Below the pieces are notes generated by a model, which ran no database searches, had not been told where the DNA came from, and saw only the letters and a list, made by a program, of their open reading frames with translations. From Planctomycetota bacterium (GTDB lineage: Bacteria > Planctomycetota > Phycisphaerae > Sedimentisphaerales > Anaerobacaceae), in the NCBI GenBank assembly GCA_023139715.1, contig JAGLNB010000171.1, positions 1 through 7,289 on the forward strand: a DNA stretch of 7,289 nucleotides. Reading direction: 5' to 3'. The position numbers were made by a program, and so were the translations under genes. This document shows, piece by piece, positions 6,667-7,289 of the stretch (its first letter is position 1; the number at the start of each line of letters is the position of its first letter).

Positions 6667-6698
6667 AAAATCCGTGAAAATCAGCGCAATCCGTGGTT
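6667..6698. repeat. AATCCGTG decamer array, copy C
   Basis: Three units (AAATCCGTGA, AAATCAGCGC, AATCCGTGGTT) pass directly into TTAAACAA and hairpin module 3. The order array, TTAAACAA, hairpin, CTAACC is the same as at 6127-6189. Confidence 0.7.
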
Positions 6699-6738
6699 AA
6701 ACAAAACATTGCCCCAGCCACAGGTGCTGGGGCTAACC
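6697..6738. repeat. Hairpin module 3; possible weak terminator for hisI
   Basis: GCCCCAGC (6711-6718) and GCTGGGGC (6726-6733) form a perfect 8-bp stem with a 7-nt loop. TTAAACAA (6697-6704) precedes it and TAACC follows. On the minus strand the stem is followed by AATGTTTTGTTTAA about 53 nt beyond the hisI stop, so it could end the hisI transcript. The T-tract is interrupted, which makes this a weak case. Confidence 0.5.
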
Positions 6739-6741
6739 AAA

Positions 6742-6772
6742 ACGCAATACGCATCACGATTTACGCAATACG
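6742..6772 (+). repeat. GCAATACG-type element, right copy of the 16-bp inverted repeat
   Basis: ACGCAATACGCATCAC (6742-6757) is the exact reverse complement of 5987-6002. ACGCAATACG recurs directly at 6763-6772. The middle, ACGCAT...GATTTAC (6749-6764), matches 6427-6442 at 13 of 16 positions, so at least one further degraded copy lies inside the island. Confidence 0.65.
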
Positions 6773-6785
6773 AAATCAATCGATA

Positions 6786-7196
6786 CTATTTATTATAGGT
6801 TTTTTCGGGGTCATAAACCTTCTCTGAGATAAATTCCAGTTCTTTGCCATTGGCCTTAACCGCACGGTAAAAACAAGATTGGTAGCCAACGTGGCATTGG
6901 CCATCATCAACTATAACCTTTAATATCAGGCAATCCTGGTCACAATCTACGAGTATTTGCTCAATTTTCTGCATATGGCCGCTTTGCTCGCCTTTTTTCC
7001 ACAGCTTCTTTCTCGACCGGCTAAAATATGTGGCGTATCCGGTTTCAATCGTTAAATCCAGCGATTCACGGTTCATATAGGCAACCATCAGAGTCTGGCC
7101 TGTTTTGGCATCCTGAGCTATAGCTGGTATTAAGCCATTGCTGTCAAATTTTGGAACAAAATCCAAACCTTCTTCAATATTTTTTCGTGAATCCAC
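6786..7196 (-). CDS. hisI: Phosphoribosyl-AMP cyclohydrolase (stand-alone HisI)
   Basis: It hydrolyses the adenine ring of phosphoribosyl-AMP to give ProFAR, the third step of histidine synthesis, in the cytoplasm. The family signature is complete: GLIPAIAQDAKTGQTLMVAYMN, SRSRKKLWKKGEQSGH, then VDCDQD and GQCHVGYQSCFYR. Counting from the upstream ATG (7205), the Mg-binding Asp triad is D87, D89, D91 and the Zn-binding Cys are C88, C104, C111, with the family's +16 and +7 spacing. No HisE (pyrophosphohydrolase) domain is fused; the protein ends 28 residues after the last Cys. I prefer the GTG at 7196 (136 residues) because GGGAG (7206-7210) lies 9 nt before it, whereas that SD abuts the ATG at 7205 with no spacer; the ATG form would have 139 residues. 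It converges on the genes to its left and is the only visible his gene here. Confidence 0.95.
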   Translation of the reverse strand: MDSRKNIEEGLDFVPKFDSNGLIPAIAQDAKTGQTLMVAYMNRESLDLTIETGYATYFSRSRKKLWKKGEQSGHMQKIEQILVDCDQDCLILKVIVDDGQCHVGYQSCFYRAVKANGKELEFISEKVYDPEKTYNK

Positions 7197-7205
7197 CTGT
7201 AGCAT

Positions 7206-7210
7206 CTCCC
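7206..7210 (-). promoter_or_regulatory. Shine-Dalgarno site that decides the hisI start
   Basis: On the minus strand GGGAG ends directly at the ATG of 7205-7203 but is 9 nt from the GTG at 7196-7194. The other two visible starts in the window use 8 and 9 nt, so translation probably begins at the GTG. Confidence 0.5.
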
Positions 7211-7238
7211 AATCAAACCAAAATCACAGATTAAAGCA

Positions 7239-7281
7239 ACTTGTCATAATGGATTTTACTTGTTATGATTTGTGAAAACAA
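7239..7281 (-). promoter_or_regulatory. Candidate hisI promoter with an overlapping direct repeat
   Basis: On the minus strand TTGTTT (7281-7276), a 17-nt spacer and TAAAAT (7258-7253) form a plausible promoter with a good -10 (5 of 6) and a weak -35 (3 of 6). Two near-identical 12-mers, ACTTGTCATAAT (7239-7250) and ACTTGTTATGAT (7258-7269), lie 19 bp apart (10 of 12 identical). They flank and touch the -10, as an operator might. The distance to the start codon is about 55 nt. Both assignments are by eye. Confidence 0.3.
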
Positions 7282-7289
7282 GCCCTTAA

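Noticed and set aside
6081..6698. CRISPR array
   Set aside because: The units are about 10 bp with no 25-45 bp spacers of uniform length, and no cas gene is present. They are short tandem repeats.
6425..6757. 110-residue open frame on the minus strand across the repeat island
   Set aside because: Its sequence is a translation of the AATCCGTG array and hairpin repeats (for example LTTDCADFHGFLKEI) plus A/T runs. It has no SD and no domain-like pattern.

Overview
This 7.3 kb window reads as a moderately AT-rich bacterial chromosome segment. It most likely comes from a planctomycete of the Phycisphaerae/Sedimentisphaerales type, though that placement is inference. The main clue is a secreted, tryptophan-rich protein ending in a single dockerin-like Ca-binding loop (DLNRDGFVDFSD...QWL), a tail that is abundant in that lineage. 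Supporting clues are a three-helix membrane protein with a pseudopilin-like C-terminal module, and gene-poor spacers full of short 'AATCCGTG' and 'GCAATACG' repeats.

Layout, left to right. (1) 1-1481, +: dimeric-type glycyl-tRNA synthetase, missing only the first base of its start codon. (2) 1482-1567: short spacer with a small hairpin repeat and a Shine-Dalgarno (SD) site. (3) 1568-3154, +: membrane-anchored protein of unknown function. (4) 3155-3537: spacer with a candidate promoter and what looks like a frameshifted small membrane-protein ORF. (5) 3538-5853, +: large exported dockerin-tailed protein, followed by a textbook intrinsic terminator (5918-5956). (6) 5957-6785: about 830 bp of non-coding, repeat-dense DNA holding heptamer repeats, a three-way-junction-capable element, decamer arrays, three related hairpins, an A/T-run island and a 16-bp inverted repeat. 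(7) 6786-7196, -: hisI, convergent with the upstream genes, with a candidate promoter at the right edge.

The genes do not form an obvious pathway: two are housekeeping genes (tRNA charging and histidine biosynthesis) and two are lineage-type envelope or secreted proteins. All three visible gene starts have an SD site 8-9 nt upstream; for hisI this favours a GTG start over the ATG three codons earlier. I see no CRISPR array, tRNA, rRNA, transposase or phage gene. The least explained parts are the 5.86-6.78 kb repeat island and the 3.29-3.43 kb broken small ORF. I do not see convincing evidence of a complete new multi-gene system.
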